Shown in pieces: positions 28,261 to 37,845 of a stretch of DNA of 64,000 nt; the stretch's first letter is position 1; each line of letters begins with the position of its first letter. A model generated the notes under the pieces. The model was given only the letters and a program-made list of their open reading frames with translations, did no database searches and was not told the DNA's origin. The stretch is from JABMQB01 sp963666575 (GTDB lineage: Bacteria; Bacteroidota; Bacteroidia; Bacteroidales; Prolixibacteraceae): NCBI GenBank assembly GCA_963666575.2, contig CAXXYG010000016.1, forward strand, positions 372,001-436,000, given 5' to 3'. The position numbers and the translations under genes are program-made.

Positions 28261-28608
28261 TTATTTTTCAGATTGTTTATCCTGAATCTCTTTTAGTGTT
28301 TTTAGTATTTCCATAGTTATTGGATTTTCGGCAGCCGAATTTCTCATTTCTTCTTTTCTAAAACCAAATTTTGTATCTAGCCGGCCAAGGATAAGAGAAA
28401 ACACCAAAAAAAGAATAATCATTACAGGGTATGTAATAAACTTATTTTCATCCAGCAGATGCCTTATTGTTTCATCTTTTATGGTGTTTAAAAAAACAAA
28501 AGCAATCATGGCAAAACTGATATAACCAATATACATTCTTGCTCGGTCAATGTATATTTTCCAACGTACAATAGCTTTTTTGTTAAAACGTATTCCAAGC
28601 AGTTTCAT
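28261..28608 (-). CDS. Small two-helix membrane protein, unknown function
   Basis: A 115-residue protein with two membrane segments (about 26-45 and 61-80), a basic N terminus (GIRFNKKAIVRWKIYIDR) and a charged C-terminal helix (TMEILKTLKEIQDKQSEK). I do not recognise the family. It lies on the same strand as the Crp/Fnr gene and downstream of that gene's terminator, so it likely has its own promoter. The coding assignment rests on its composition and clear helix pattern. Confidence 0.6.
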   Translation of the reverse strand: MKLLGIRFNKKAIVRWKIYIDRARMYIGYISFAMIAFVFLNTIKDETIRHLLDENKFITYPVMIILFLVFSLILGRLDTKFGFRKEEMRNSAAENPITMEILKTLKEIQDKQSEK

Positions 28609-28673
28609 AATATTTAGTTTAAATATTAAACTCTGTTTTTTTAAATTTATGATTAAGTTAAGAAAAATGGCAT

Positions 28674-28696
28674 AAAAAAACCGGCACGTGCCGGTT
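28674..28696 (-). terminator. Rho-independent terminator of the Crp/Fnr gene
   Basis: The perfect 18-bp palindrome AACCGGCACGTGCCGGTT (28679-28696) is followed, in minus-strand direction, by seven T. It lies 4 bp after the stop of the Crp/Fnr gene. Confidence 0.8.
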
Positions 28697-28700
28697 GATT

Positions 28701-29402
28701 TTATAAGTTTGCTACTCTTTGTAAGCCTGCTATATTCAGGAATTTTATTTTCCTTCCCTGCAATTCAATGAGTTTATCTTGTTTAAATTCCGATAATAAT
28801 CGAATAACCGATTCGGTGGCAGTACCAACAATGTTCGCTAATTCTTCGCGGGTCAGTGAAATTTGTAGGGTGTTTTGATTATCAAGGTCAAAACTTTCTT
28901 TTAATAATAGTAAAACCTCAGCTAATCTTTCGCGGACGGTTTTTTGTGCAATGTCAGTAATGTAATCGTTTGCTTCACGCAATTCATGACAAACAATTTG
29001 TAGCATGTGATGCGAAAACTGCCAATTGCTTTGAATAAGGTATAACAGCGTTTGGTAAGGCACATGGCACAATACTGCTTCTTCGATAACTTTTGCAGTT
29101 GTACAGGCTAATTCCTGGCTTAATAGCGACCGGTAAGCAATTATTTCGCCACGTTTGGCAAACCTTATTATTTGTTCTTTGCCATCAATTCCGGTTTTAA
29201 ATATTTTTACAATCCCTTTTGTAACACAGAAAAAACCAGTTAACCGACTGCCTTCACGGTAAATAACAGTACTTTTTTTATAAACGGAACATGTTTTTTC
29301 GTAGTTTAACCTGTTAAATTCATCAGGAGTTAGTTTTTTAAATAATTGAAATCCTTCTAAATTAGTTTCTTCTTCTGTTGGCCTGCTACTTGAACTTCTC
29401 AT
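28701..29402 (-). CDS. Crp/Fnr-family transcriptional regulator
   Basis: A 233-residue regulator with an N-terminal cyclic-nucleotide-binding-like beta roll (about 20-140; VYKKSTVIYREGSRLTGFF, GEIIAYRSLLSQE) and a C-terminal winged helix (about 155-230) with recognition region LTREELANIVGTATESVIRLL. I see no N-terminal cysteine cluster of the FNR Fe-S type, so the signal is unknown. I took ATG 29402; a TTG one codon earlier is also open. It is divergent from the osmC-like gene, which it may regulate. A perfect FNR-type dyad occurs at 47884-47897. Confidence 0.88.
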   Translation of the reverse strand: MRSSSSRPTEEETNLEGFQLFKKLTPDEFNRLNYEKTCSVYKKSTVIYREGSRLTGFFCVTKGIVKIFKTGIDGKEQIIRFAKRGEIIAYRSLLSQELACTTAKVIEEAVLCHVPYQTLLYLIQSNWQFSHHMLQIVCHELREANDYITDIAQKTVRERLAEVLLLLKESFDLDNQNTLQISLTREELANIVGTATESVIRLLSEFKQDKLIELQGRKIKFLNIAGLQRVANL

Positions 29403-29492
29403 CAAACTGGATTAAATTGTTATTTTATTCGCATTAAAGATACAATATCAAACAATATTTGTAAAACTATTTATATACATATTTCGATGAGT

Positions 29493-29500
29493 TATATTTG
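29493..29500 (+). promoter_or_regulatory. Candidate -7 box of the osmC-like gene
   Basis: TATATTTG matches TAnnTTTG exactly, 39 nt before the ATG. No -33 TTG is seen at 19-21 nt, so activator dependence is possible. Confidence 0.35.
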
Positions 29501-29539
29501 CAAGGAAAATTAGTTAAAATAAAATATAAAACTTAATAA

Positions 29540-29956
29540 ATGAAACATATTATTGATATGGCCTGGACAGATAAATTAGCTTTTGAGGCTGATTTAGACG
29601 GGCATAAATTAATTGTTGATGCTAGCGAAGAAGTTGGAGGCAGCAATTTGGGCCCCAGGCCTAAAAAATTAATGCTAACAGCCCTGGCTGGGTGTACAGG
29701 TATTGATGTTATTATGATATTAAAAAAAATGAAAGTGGTCCCTGAAAAATTTAATGTCATAATTGAAGGAGGCCTTTCTGAAGGGCAACCTCAAAAATAC
29801 ACCGATTTAAAAGTTATTTATCAGTTTAAAGGTGATAATTTACCTATTGAAAAATTAAAAAAGGCAATAAATCTTTCTGAAACAAAATATTGTGGAGTTA
29901 GTGCTGTTTATCGCGAATCAATGAATATTGAGTCTGAAATTCGAATTATTGAATAA
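29540..29956 (+). CDS. OsmC/Ohr-family protein
   Basis: A 138-residue cytoplasmic protein of the OsmC superfamily, thiol-dependent peroxidases for organic hydroperoxides. Both expected reactive cysteines are present: Cys52 in TALAGCTGIDV and Cys118 in SETKYCGVSAV. Length is normal. It is a single gene followed by a weak terminator and yceI, and it is divergent from a Crp/Fnr regulator. It belongs to the general OsmC branch rather than classical Ohr; substrate not determined. Confidence 0.88.
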   Translation: MKHIIDMAWTDKLAFEADLDGHKLIVDASEEVGGSNLGPRPKKLMLTALAGCTGIDVIMILKKMKVVPEKFNVIIEGGLSEGQPQKYTDLKVIYQFKGDNLPIEKLKKAINLSETKYCGVSAVYRESMNIESEIRIIE

Positions 29957-29980
29957 AATGAAATTAAAAATTTTAAAAAA

Positions 29981-30010
29981 AGCACTGTTACTCAATGGTG
30001 TTTTTTTTTA
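29981..30010 (+). terminator. Weak terminator after the osmC-like gene
   Basis: An A-run and CAC pair with GTG and a run of nine T, with a one-base bulge, giving a hairpin followed by T-rich sequence. Confidence 0.35.
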
Positions 30011-30098
30011 TTTTAGTGAACAAATAAAGGATAAAATTGTATTTAAATTGTAATGGAGTTAGTGAACAATATTTTGAAAACAATTTAAAATACAAATA

Positions 30099-30689
30099 AT
30101 GAAAACAATTAAAAAATTTACCGGAACAATTTTAATAGTGGCTTTAGCTGTATTACAGCTATCAGCAGGAAATTTTAAAGTGAATACCAACGATAGTAAT
30201 GTAAAATGGTTAGGAAAAAAAGTAACCGGTGAACATTATGGTTTAATTAGCCTTAAAGCAGGTTCACTCGAAGTTGCTGATGGGAAAATTGTAAGCGGGA
30301 ATCTTCAGGTGGATATGAACTCAATGACTTGCGAAGATATTAAAGATGAAGGTATGGCAGGAAAATTAATGGGGCATTTAAAATCTGATGATTTTTTCTC
30401 TGTTGAAAAAAATCCTGTATCTACCTTAAAACTTGTTAGTGCTGTTGGTGACGATAATGGCCAATATACTTTTAAAGGAGATTTGACTATTAAAGGAGTT
30501 ACCCATCCTGTTACATTTACTGGTGAAGTAAAGGTAGATGGTAGTGTATTAAAAGCAAAAGGCAAAGTTATTGTCGATAGAACTTTATATGATATTAAAT
30601 ATGGGTCAGGTAAATTTTTCTCTGACCTGGGCGATAAAATGATTCATGATACTTTTTCGCTTGATTTTAATGTTGTTGCTTCAGAATAA
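30099..30689 (+). CDS. YceI-family periplasmic protein
   Basis: A 196-residue exported protein: signal peptide (hydrophobic 9-22, cleavage near LSAGN) and one YceI lipocalin-like barrel that binds isoprenoid-type lipids in known members. Typical features are SNVKWLGKKVTGEHYG, GNLQVDMNSMTCEDI, GHLKSDDFF and YTFKGDLTIKGVTHPV. The function in this phylum is inferred only from the fold. It ends at a strong terminator. Confidence 0.88.
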   Translation: MKTIKKFTGTILIVALAVLQLSAGNFKVNTNDSNVKWLGKKVTGEHYGLISLKAGSLEVADGKIVSGNLQVDMNSMTCEDIKDEGMAGKLMGHLKSDDFFSVEKNPVSTLKLVSAVGDDNGQYTFKGDLTIKGVTHPVTFTGEVKVDGSVLKAKGKVIVDRTLYDIKYGSGKFFSDLGDKMIHDTFSLDFNVVASE

Positions 30690-30716
30690 ATAAATTACTT
30701 TTTTTAAAATATATTA

Positions 30717-30745
30717 ACAGGCGGGACTATTCCTGCCTGTTTTTA
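30717..30745 (+). terminator. Rho-independent terminator after yceI-like gene
   Basis: Stem ACAGGCGGGA (30717-30726) pairs with TCCTGCCTGT (30731-30740) with one G-T pair and a 4-base loop, followed by a T run. Confidence 0.8.
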
Positions 30746-30758
30746 ATTGGTTTAGTTT

Positions 30759-31472
30759 ATGAAAACAATTTACCATAACGCCGAAAGCAGAGGATATGCC
30801 AATCATAATTGGTTACAGGCGAAACATTCGTTTAGTTTTGCAGGCTTTTATGACCCTGATAAAATACAGTTTGGAACATTACGTGTATTAAACGATGATA
30901 TAATTGCTCCCGGGACAGGATTTGGTATCCATCCTCATAAAAACATGGAAATAATAACTATTCCACTGAAGGGAGCTTTAAAGCACACCGATAGCATGGG
31001 GCATGAAGAAGTAATTCAATCAGGCGAAGTCCAGGTAATGTCGGCAGGAACCGGGATTCATCATTCCGAATTTAATGCCTCTCATGAAGAAGCTATTAAT
31101 CTTCTGCAATTATGGATTTTACCAAATAAAAACGGCCATACCCCCCGTTATGGGCAGAAACAATTTGATGTTGTGGAAAGAAAAAATAAATGGCAATTAT
31201 TGGTTTCGCCCGATGGGCAAAAAAATTCATTGTGGGTGAATCAAAAAACTTATATTTCCATAATTGAAGCTTCTGGAAAATATGAGGTTAACTATCAGCC
31301 TTACAACCAAAATAATGGCATTTATTTTTTTGTAATTGAAGGAGAATTAAGTTTCGAGAAACTAAAATTAAATAAAAGGGATGCCATAGGTGTTTGGGAA
31401 CTCAATAATCTAATATCTTTTAATTCTTCGGTCGAATCATTATTATTAGCTATTGAGGTGCCTATGATATAA
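30759..31472 (+). CDS. Pirin-family bicupin protein
   Basis: A 237-residue YhhW/pirin-type bicupin. The N-terminal cupin has the metal ligands of the active family: GFGIHPHKNMEI (two His) and GTGIHHSEFN (His, Glu); related enzymes show quercetin 2,3-dioxygenase activity. The C-terminal cupin lacks ligands, as usual. A single gene with a good ATG. The natural substrate cannot be told from sequence. Confidence 0.87.
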   Translation: MKTIYHNAESRGYANHNWLQAKHSFSFAGFYDPDKIQFGTLRVLNDDIIAPGTGFGIHPHKNMEIITIPLKGALKHTDSMGHEEVIQSGEVQVMSAGTGIHHSEFNASHEEAINLLQLWILPNKNGHTPRYGQKQFDVVERKNKWQLLVSPDGQKNSLWVNQKTYISIIEASGKYEVNYQPYNQNNGIYFFVIEGELSFEKLKLNKRDAIGVWELNNLISFNSSVESLLLAIEVPMI

Positions 31473-31540
31473 TATTTGGAGCATAACGATTGGTAATTTT
31501 TTGTACCTTTATTAGTACGAACTTTTTTTACCAATAAAAT

Positions 31541-32902
31541 ATGAGATCCATTAATCCTACCACTGGCGAAATTATTAAAATTTACGAGCCCCATTCTGAT
31601 AAAGGAGTTGAAAAAATTATCAATTCAGTCGATAAAACATGGGTTCATTGGCGAACTACTTCTTTTAATCACCGTAGCCAGTTAATGCAAAATCTGGGAA
31701 GTTTACTTAAAAGTAAACGCGATGGATTAGCAAGGATAATGTCGCTTGAGATGGGTAAGACCCTGAAAGAAGCTAAGGCAGAAATTGAAAAATGTGCCTG
31801 GGTGTGCGATTATTATGCCGAAAATGCTGAAAGTTTTCTTCAAAATGAAAATATTCTAACCGATGCTCAAGAATCATTTGTTTGTTTTTTGCCAATAGGC
31901 ACTGTTTTAGCCGTTATGCCCTGGAATTTTCCATTTTGGCAGGTATTTAGGTTTTTGGCACCAACACTTATGGCCGGGAATACTGCCGTTTTAAAACATG
32001 CCAGCAATGTACCTGGGTGCGCAATGGCAATTGAAGAATTGGTGCATGAAGCAGGTTTCCCAGAGAATGTTTTTCGGACTTTATTAATTGGTAGTAATGC
32101 CGTTGAGCAAGTAATAAAACATCCGGCTGTTAAAGCAGTTACTTTAACCGGGAGTACTCCTGCTGGTAAAGCTGTTGCTACAACCGCAGGCAGTGTTTTA
32201 AAAAAATGTGTGCTTGAGCTTGGAGGAAGTGATCCGTATATTATTTTAGAGGATGCCAACCTTGAAGAAGCCGCTAAAATTTGTACAACCGCGAAATTAT
32301 TAAATGCCGGGCAGAGTTGTATTGGTGCCAAACGGTTTATTGTTGTAAGAAGCGTGTATTCCCGGTTTCTTGAATATTTTACACATGAAATGAATAAAGC
32401 AGTTTTTGGTGACCCGTTTGAAGCTGAAACTACTATAGGGCCAATGGCTCGTGAAGATTTACGTAATGAGCTGCATCAACAAGTTGTTGATTCAGTAAAA
32501 AAAGGTGCTGAGATAATTATTGGAGGAGAAATTCCTCATATTAAAGGAGCATTTTACCCGCCTACAATCCTTGAAAATGTTAAACCAGGAATGCCGGCCT
32601 ACGACGATGAATTATTTGGCCCGGTTGCTTCAGTTATTTGTGTTGATGACAGTGATGAAGCTATAAAGGTGGGCAACGATACAGTATATGGATTGGGTGC
32701 TGCTATTTTTACAGGTAATATTAAAAAAGGAAGCAGGATTGCTGAAATGAAATTAGACGCAGGCTGTTGTTTTGTGAATGATTTTGTAAAATCAGATCCC
32801 CGTTTGCCCTTTGGAGGAATAAAAGAAAGTGGTTTTGGAAGGGAGCTTTCATCATTCGGAATTCGTGAATTTGTTAACATCAAAACAGTTGTCGTAAAAT
32901 AG
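31541..32902 (+). CDS. NAD(P)-dependent succinate-semialdehyde dehydrogenase
   Basis: A 453-residue aldehyde dehydrogenase of the short SSADH (Sad/GabD-like) group. Catalytic residues: general base Glu226 in LELGGSDP and nucleophile Cys260 in GQSCIGAKR. The Rossmann segment with PWNFPFWQ and LTGSTPAGKAV is intact. The start MRSINPTTGE is standard for the group. It oxidises succinate semialdehyde to succinate for the TCA cycle; substrate assignment is by family and close relatives accept other small aldehydes. It is transcribed alone. Confidence 0.85.
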   Translation: MRSINPTTGEIIKIYEPHSDKGVEKIINSVDKTWVHWRTTSFNHRSQLMQNLGSLLKSKRDGLARIMSLEMGKTLKEAKAEIEKCAWVCDYYAENAESFLQNENILTDAQESFVCFLPIGTVLAVMPWNFPFWQVFRFLAPTLMAGNTAVLKHASNVPGCAMAIEELVHEAGFPENVFRTLLIGSNAVEQVIKHPAVKAVTLTGSTPAGKAVATTAGSVLKKCVLELGGSDPYIILEDANLEEAAKICTTAKLLNAGQSCIGAKRFIVVRSVYSRFLEYFTHEMNKAVFGDPFEAETTIGPMAREDLRNELHQQVVDSVKKGAEIIIGGEIPHIKGAFYPPTILENVKPGMPAYDDELFGPVASVICVDDSDEAIKVGNDTVYGLGAAIFTGNIKKGSRIAEMKLDAGCCFVNDFVKSDPRLPFGGIKESGFGRELSSFGIREFVNIKTVVVK

Positions 32903-32996
32903 GTTTAATTAAATTGTTGGAAGTACAATTTTTATCCCTAATTTTAAAGTGTTGTTTATACGCTTGTAAAATTTAAATACCTATTAAACTACTGAT

Positions 32997-35498
32997 ATGA
33001 AAACCAAAAATTTAAAAATTACTGCCTTTCTGATACTAATTGCCGTTATTCAAATGGCATGTACGTCAAATTATAATGAAAAAAACCGTGAGGTTAATTT
33101 TAATTCAGACTGGAAATTTATTAAAGCAGATGTAACAAATGCCCATGAATTTTCTTTTGATGATTCACAATGGCGCGATATCATTTTACCTCACGATTGG
33201 AGTATTGAAGATGTAACTCCAAAAGAAGGAGTAGAATCAGTGGGCTCCTTTTCTGCGGAAAGTGCCGGAGGCCCGGCAACAGGGCATGTGGTTGGTGGAA
33301 CGGCTTGGTACCGGAAATATTTTATTCTCGATAAATCTGATGAAGGCAAAAAAATTCAGGTTTTATTTGATGGCGTTTATATGGATGCCGATGTTTGGAT
33401 AAACGGCAACCATCTTGGCAACCATCCCTATGGTTACACAGCATTTTCGTATGATTTAACTTCTTTTTTAAATCCTGCAGGTGAAAAGAATGTTATTGCT
33501 GTTCAGGTTAAAAATGAAGGTAAAAACTCACGCTGGTATAGTGGTTCGGGTATTTATCGGAATGTGTCGTTAATAAAAACAAATCCTGTTTTTGTCGAAT
33601 TATGGGGTAATTATATTACTACTCCCGAAGTTTCTTCAGAGCAGGCAATTGTTGCTGTCGAAACCAAATTAGCTAATAGTACAGAAAAAGATACAGATGT
33701 TGAAATTTCTGTAAAAATTCTTGATTCAGAAGGAAATTTAGTTGGTGAATCTGAAAAAGAGATGCTATTGATTTCGGGGAATTCTGGAACAATTTCGCAA
33801 CAAATTAAAGTTGAAATGCCAAAACTTTGGGCACCTGATTCACCTTCCCTTTATTCAGCCATTGTTGAGGTTGAAAAAGGAGAAAAAGTGCTCGATCAGA
33901 TAACAACAAAATTTGGGATTCGTAGTGTTGAATTTTCGCCCGAAAAAGGTTTTTTATTAAATGGCGAAAATGTCCTACTAAAAGGAGGCTGTTTACACCA
34001 TGATAATGGCCCACTTGGTTCGGCAACTTTTAAAACAGCCGAATACAGGCGCGTAAAAACCATGAAGGAAAATGGATTTAATGCAATTCGCACAGCCCAT
34101 AATCCTCCATCAAAAGTTTTTTTAGATGCATGCGATGAATTGGGAATGCTGGTAATAGATGAATCGTTTGACCAATGGCAAAAACCCAAAAACACAGAAG
34201 ATTACAACCTTTATTTTGATGAATGGTGGGAAAGAGATATGGAATCAATGTTATTACGTGATCGTAATCACCCATCAATAATAATATGGAGCATTGGTAA
34301 TGAAATTGGCGAGCGGGCCGATTCGTCGGGATTGGTAATTGGCAAAATGTTAAAAGATAAAGTTTTGGAATTTGATAAAACACGGCCGGTAACGCAGGCA
34401 ATTTGCCATTTTTGGGATCAACCCGGGAGGGAATGGGAGGATACAGCTCCTGCCTTTGCACAGATGGATGTACATGGTTATAACTACCGTTATGATGAAT
34501 ATTTAGCCGATCATGAAAAATTTCCGGAAAGAATTATAATCGGCACTGAGTCTTTTCCAAAAGAAGCATTTGAAAATTGGCAGATGGTTGAAAAATACCC
34601 GTATGTGATTGGCGATTTTGTGTGGACAGGAATGGATTATTTAGGCGAGTCGGGAATTGGCCATACGAAATTGGATAATTCTGATTGGGGATTTTTGCCT
34701 CCGTGGCCGTATTTTAATGCTAATTGTGGCGATGTAAGCATTTTGGGGTATAAAAAACCACAAATGTATTACCGCGATGTGGTTTGGCGGAATAGTCAAT
34801 TGGAAATGATGGTCCATGCACCGGTTCCTGAAGGGCGAAAAGAAGTGGTTAGTATGTGGGGATGGCCCGAAGAAGTTAAATCGTGGAATTGGGAAGGAAA
34901 TGAAGGAAAAGTTCTGCAGGTTTCAGTTTATTCGCGATGTGAAGAAGTTAGGCTAGAGTTAAATGGTAATGTTATTGGTACAAAAGTTATTTCCGAAGAA
35001 TCTTCTTCCGTAACACAAATGCAAAATCCGATGTTGTCGCGCGAAATAGTTGCTTTAACTGCAAAATTTGAAGTTCCTTATTTGCCTGGCGAATTGGTTG
35101 CAATTGGTTTAATTGATGGGGAAGAAATTGTTCGACAAAGTCTAAAAACTTCGGGGAAACCTGTAGCATTAAAAATTACTGCCGAGCAGGATCAAGTAAA
35201 AGCCAGTCCTGATTGCCTGGCATATTTTAATGTTGAAGTAGTTGATGAAAATGGTATACTTGTCCCTGATGCTGAAGAATTGATAAATTTTAATATAAAA
35301 GGTTATTGTAAATTACAGGCAGTTGCCAATGGAAATCCTTCAGGTATGAAAAGTTTTCAAAAGCCCGAAGTTAAAACATTCCGAGGAAAATGTCAATTGA
35401 TTGTTCGTTCATCTGAAAAAGGAGGAAAGATAGAAGTCATAGCCAAAGCTGAAGGATTAACAGCTGGAACCAGTATCGTTCAGGTAGCTCAGGAATAA
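32997..35498 (+). CDS. GH2-family beta-galactosidase-like lipoprotein
   Basis: An 833-residue exported glycosidase. Lipoprotein signal with lipobox IQMAC (Cys22). Sugar-binding jelly roll (about 40-195), Ig-like GH2 domain (about 200-305), TIM barrel (about 310-600) with acid/base Glu436 in IWSIGNEIGE and nucleophile Glu518 in IIIGTES, and C-terminal Ig-like domains including a DUF4982-type module and an invasin-like fold. It should cleave beta-galactosides or related beta-glycosides at the cell surface. There is no SusC/SusD pair nearby, so it is not in a classical polysaccharide utilisation locus. Confidence 0.88.
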   Translation: MKTKNLKITAFLILIAVIQMACTSNYNEKNREVNFNSDWKFIKADVTNAHEFSFDDSQWRDIILPHDWSIEDVTPKEGVESVGSFSAESAGGPATGHVVGGTAWYRKYFILDKSDEGKKIQVLFDGVYMDADVWINGNHLGNHPYGYTAFSYDLTSFLNPAGEKNVIAVQVKNEGKNSRWYSGSGIYRNVSLIKTNPVFVELWGNYITTPEVSSEQAIVAVETKLANSTEKDTDVEISVKILDSEGNLVGESEKEMLLISGNSGTISQQIKVEMPKLWAPDSPSLYSAIVEVEKGEKVLDQITTKFGIRSVEFSPEKGFLLNGENVLLKGGCLHHDNGPLGSATFKTAEYRRVKTMKENGFNAIRTAHNPPSKVFLDACDELGMLVIDESFDQWQKPKNTEDYNLYFDEWWERDMESMLLRDRNHPSIIIWSIGNEIGERADSSGLVIGKMLKDKVLEFDKTRPVTQAICHFWDQPGREWEDTAPAFAQMDVHGYNYRYDEYLADHEKFPERIIIGTESFPKEAFENWQMVEKYPYVIGDFVWTGMDYLGESGIGHTKLDNSDWGFLPPWPYFNANCGDVSILGYKKPQMYYRDVVWRNSQLEMMVHAPVPEGRKEVVSMWGWPEEVKSWNWEGNEGKVLQVSVYSRCEEVRLELNGNVIGTKVISEESSSVTQMQNPMLSREIVALTAKFEVPYLPGELVAIGLIDGEEIVRQSLKTSGKPVALKITAEQDQVKASPDCLAYFNVEVVDENGILVPDAEELINFNIKGYCKLQAVANGNPSGMKSFQKPEVKTFRGKCQLIVRSSEKGGKIEVIAKAEGLTAGTSIVQVAQE

Positions 35499-35530
35499 AA
35501 TAATTTATTATTAGTGTATAAAATATAGGG

Positions 35531-35560
35531 CACCCGGATTTTTCCGGGTGTTTTATTTTT
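35531..35560 (+). terminator. Terminator of the GH2 gene
   Basis: An 8-bp stem CACCCGGA/TCCGGGTG with a TTTT loop, followed by TTTTATTTTT. It sits between convergent genes; the stop codon of the minus-strand gene lies in the T tract. Confidence 0.85.
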
Positions 35561-35876
35561 GGTTATTTTTTTGTTTTCTGTAAGGTTTAAGTTTATAGAT
35601 TTTTTTACCCATAAATTGCCCAAGAATAAATGGCCCAAACAAAAAAGGGGCAAGTTCCCAGGTCAGGTCTAAATGATGAAATTTACGGATTAATATTACC
35701 AATGGTACAGGCGCGTGAATGGCGACAAACCACCAGAATGAAAGTTTACGAAGGCCGCCACGAATATATCCAAAGGGAAGATTTATTATAAATGTAGCAA
35801 TAAAAGTGTATAAAAGTGGAAGATATAGAATTTGGATTTTTGAACTCGTAATAGGTAATAGCGAGAGTAATTCCAT
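35553..35876 (-). CDS. Small membrane protein at the end of the heme operon
   Basis: A 107-residue protein with about three membrane helices (15-38, 48-64, 75-92) and a basic C-terminal tail (KKIYKLKPYRKQKNNQK). I do not recognise a characterised family. It lies 3 bp after hemH, so it belongs to the operon; a role in heme handling is a guess from position only. Confidence 0.6.
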   Translation of the reverse strand: MELLSLLPITSSKIQILYLPLLYTFIATFIINLPFGYIRGGLRKLSFWWFVAIHAPVPLVILIRKFHHLDLTWELAPFLFGPFILGQFMGKKIYKLKPYRKQKNNQK

Positions 35877-35879
35877 ATA

Positions 35880-36893
35880 TTAATTTTTATCAATAACAAT
35901 TTGTTTGAGTGTTTCTATCCATTGTGAATTTGCATTTAAACTTTCCACTAATTGGATTTTTTCACCTCCATGTTTTTGAAATAGTTCATTGTATTCAACG
36001 CCTATTTCTATTGTTGTTTCAAGGCAATCGGCAATAAAAGCTGGAGCGGCAATTAAAATCCGTTTTGTACCTTTTTTTGCCAATTCGGTAATTTTTTCAT
36101 CGGTAAAAGGTTTCAGCCAATTTTTGGTTAAACGCGACTGGAAAGCCACTGAATAAGTTGAAGCCGGCAAATCCAGTTTTTTAGCGAGTAAACGTGTTGT
36201 TTCGTAACAGGTTGCTTTGTAGCAATATCGACCATGTGCCGGCATTTTTTCTTCACAGCTGCATTCTGTTGTTTTTATATCGGGATGTACTCTATTGGTT
36301 TGACTTAATGGCAATCCATGGTATGAAAAAATTATGTGGTCAAATTCTTTTGGATTGTATTTTTCTATTTGAGAAACAAAAGTATTGATAAATCCGGGGT
36401 GTTGGTAAAATTGCGAAACGATAGTCATTTCAGGAATAATATTCCATTTGGCAGTTTCTGTATTTACCAATTGAGCAATGGTTCCTGTTGATGACGAAGC
36501 ATATTGAGGGAACATAGGCAAAATAATAATTTTATCAAACCGTTTTTTTTTGATAGTATTTAAAACCGCTTTTAACGAAGGATTTTGGTACCGCATACCC
36601 ACATATACTTCGTAATTCTCGCCAAGGGTAGATTGTAATTTTTCTTTGCTTTCATTTGAAATTGTTAATAATGGAGATCCTTTTTTTGTCCAAATCATTT
36701 GGTAAAGTTTGGTCGATTTAGGTGCCCTGAAAGGAACAATAATCACATTTACAAGGAATTTTTGCAGCAGCCATGGTAAATCAATTACCCTTCTATCGTT
36801 CAGGAATTGAAATAAATATTTCCGAACAGCACCAACAGTTGGAGCATCAGGAGTACCTACATTTGCTAATATTACGGCTGTTTTTTGATCCAT
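35880..36893 (-). CDS. hemH: Ferrochelatase
   Basis: Inserts ferrous iron into protoporphyrin IX, the last step of protoheme synthesis. It has 337 residues. Features: ILANVGTP start, VGMRYQNPSL, the porphyrin-binding SYHGLPLSQ with catalytic His, the Cys-rich CSCEEKMPAHGRYC segment common in Gram-negative ferrochelatases, FQSRLTKNWLKP, and the second catalytic region APAFIADCLETTIEIG. It lies 13 bp after hemF and 3 bp before the terminal membrane gene. Confidence 0.95.
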   Translation of the reverse strand: MDQKTAVILANVGTPDAPTVGAVRKYLFQFLNDRRVIDLPWLLQKFLVNVIIVPFRAPKSTKLYQMIWTKKGSPLLTISNESKEKLQSTLGENYEVYVGMRYQNPSLKAVLNTIKKKRFDKIIILPMFPQYASSSTGTIAQLVNTETAKWNIIPEMTIVSQFYQHPGFINTFVSQIEKYNPKEFDHIIFSYHGLPLSQTNRVHPDIKTTECSCEEKMPAHGRYCYKATCYETTRLLAKKLDLPASTYSVAFQSRLTKNWLKPFTDEKITELAKKGTKRILIAAPAFIADCLETTIEIGVEYNELFQKHGGEKIQLVESLNANSQWIETLKQIVIDKN

Positions 36894-36906
36894 TTTTTTG
36901 ATATTA

Positions 36907-37845
36907 TTATGACAACTTTTTCTTACGGTTTAATGAATGAGGCTCATTTTGATAATTAATCCAGTCAATATTTTTTTTCAGCAGATTCAAGGTATTTGCT
37001 TCAAATCCATATGCTTCTGGTGAATAATTGTATTCCCATGAAGCATCAGAAGGGAGGCTAACAAGGATTGATTCGGTATTGCCATCTGATTCCAGTCCAA
37101 ATTTAGTACCTCGGTCATGTATCAGATTAAATTCAACATACCTTCCTCTACGGAGATTCTGCCAGTGTTTATGGTGGTCGGTATACAATTTCGACCCATT
37201 TTTATTCATAAACTCAGAATAAATAACGGGATAAGCTTTTGCCAGTGTTTGTGTAAAATTTAATAGGTTTTCAAAACTGTTGCTATCATCAGGCACAAGG
37301 CGGTCAAAAAATATTCCACCAACACCGCGTGTTTCATTTCGGTGTGATAAAAAATAATAATCGTCGGCCCAATTTTTAAAATCAGGGTAAAAATTGGTAT
37401 TAAATTGGTCGCAAATGTTCTTTAGCGATTGATGAAACATTTTAGCATCGTTGGGCTCGATAATGTGTGGCGTAAGGTCAATCCCTCCTCCAAACCACGA
37501 AAGCCCGTTATCAAGCGCAAAATGGCGTACATTCATGTGAATAATAGGCACCCAAGGATTCATGGGATGGATAATTGAAGAAATACCTGTTGCAGCATAT
37601 GAATTTGCTTTTTCACCCAGCAATTGTTCCATTTTTTGTGTGTATTCGCCTTTTACAAACGAAAAGTTAACAGCTCCTTTTTCAATGATTGCGCCGTTTT
37701 GTAAAACACAAGTGTTTCCACTTCCTATCTGTTTGTCCCACTTATTGTTTGTGAATTTTCCTTTCCCATCCGACGATTCAAGGATATTACAAATCTCCTT
37801 CTGTATTTCGGCATAAATTTCAGCAATGTTGGCAATTTTTATCAT
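36907..37845 (-). CDS. hemF: Oxygen-dependent coproporphyrinogen III oxidase
   Basis: A 312-residue HemF, converting coproporphyrinogen III to protoporphyrinogen IX with O2. Signatures: SSIIHPMNPWVPIIHMNVRH, SWFGGGIDLTPHI, the RGVGGIFFDRL stretch and GRYVEFNLIHDRGTKFGL. It overlaps the preceding small membrane gene by 4 bp (ATGA type). The operon also has the oxygen-independent HemN, so heme can be made with or without oxygen. Confidence 0.95.
   Translation of the reverse strand: MIKIANIAEIYAEIQKEICNILESSDGKGKFTNNKWDKQIGSGNTCVLQNGAIIEKGAVNFSFVKGEYTQKMEQLLGEKANSYAATGISSIIHPMNPWVPIIHMNVRHFALDNGLSWFGGGIDLTPHIIEPNDAKMFHQSLKNICDQFNTNFYPDFKNWADDYYFLSHRNETRGVGGIFFDRLVPDDSNSFENLLNFTQTLAKAYPVIYSEFMNKNGSKLYTDHHKHWQNLRRGRYVEFNLIHDRGTKFGLESDGNTESILVSLPSDASWEYNYSPEAYGFEANTLNLLKKNIDWINYQNEPHSLNRKKKLS

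Noticed and set aside
28113..28316. Plus-strand frame of 67 codons
   Set aside because: It overlaps the end of a better-supported minus-strand membrane gene and begins in an AT-rich hairpin known to yield spurious frames.
28679..28696. CACGTG inside a palindrome as a fourth parS site
   Set aside because: The flanks (CCGG arms) do not match parS, and the T run after it marks it as a terminator stem.
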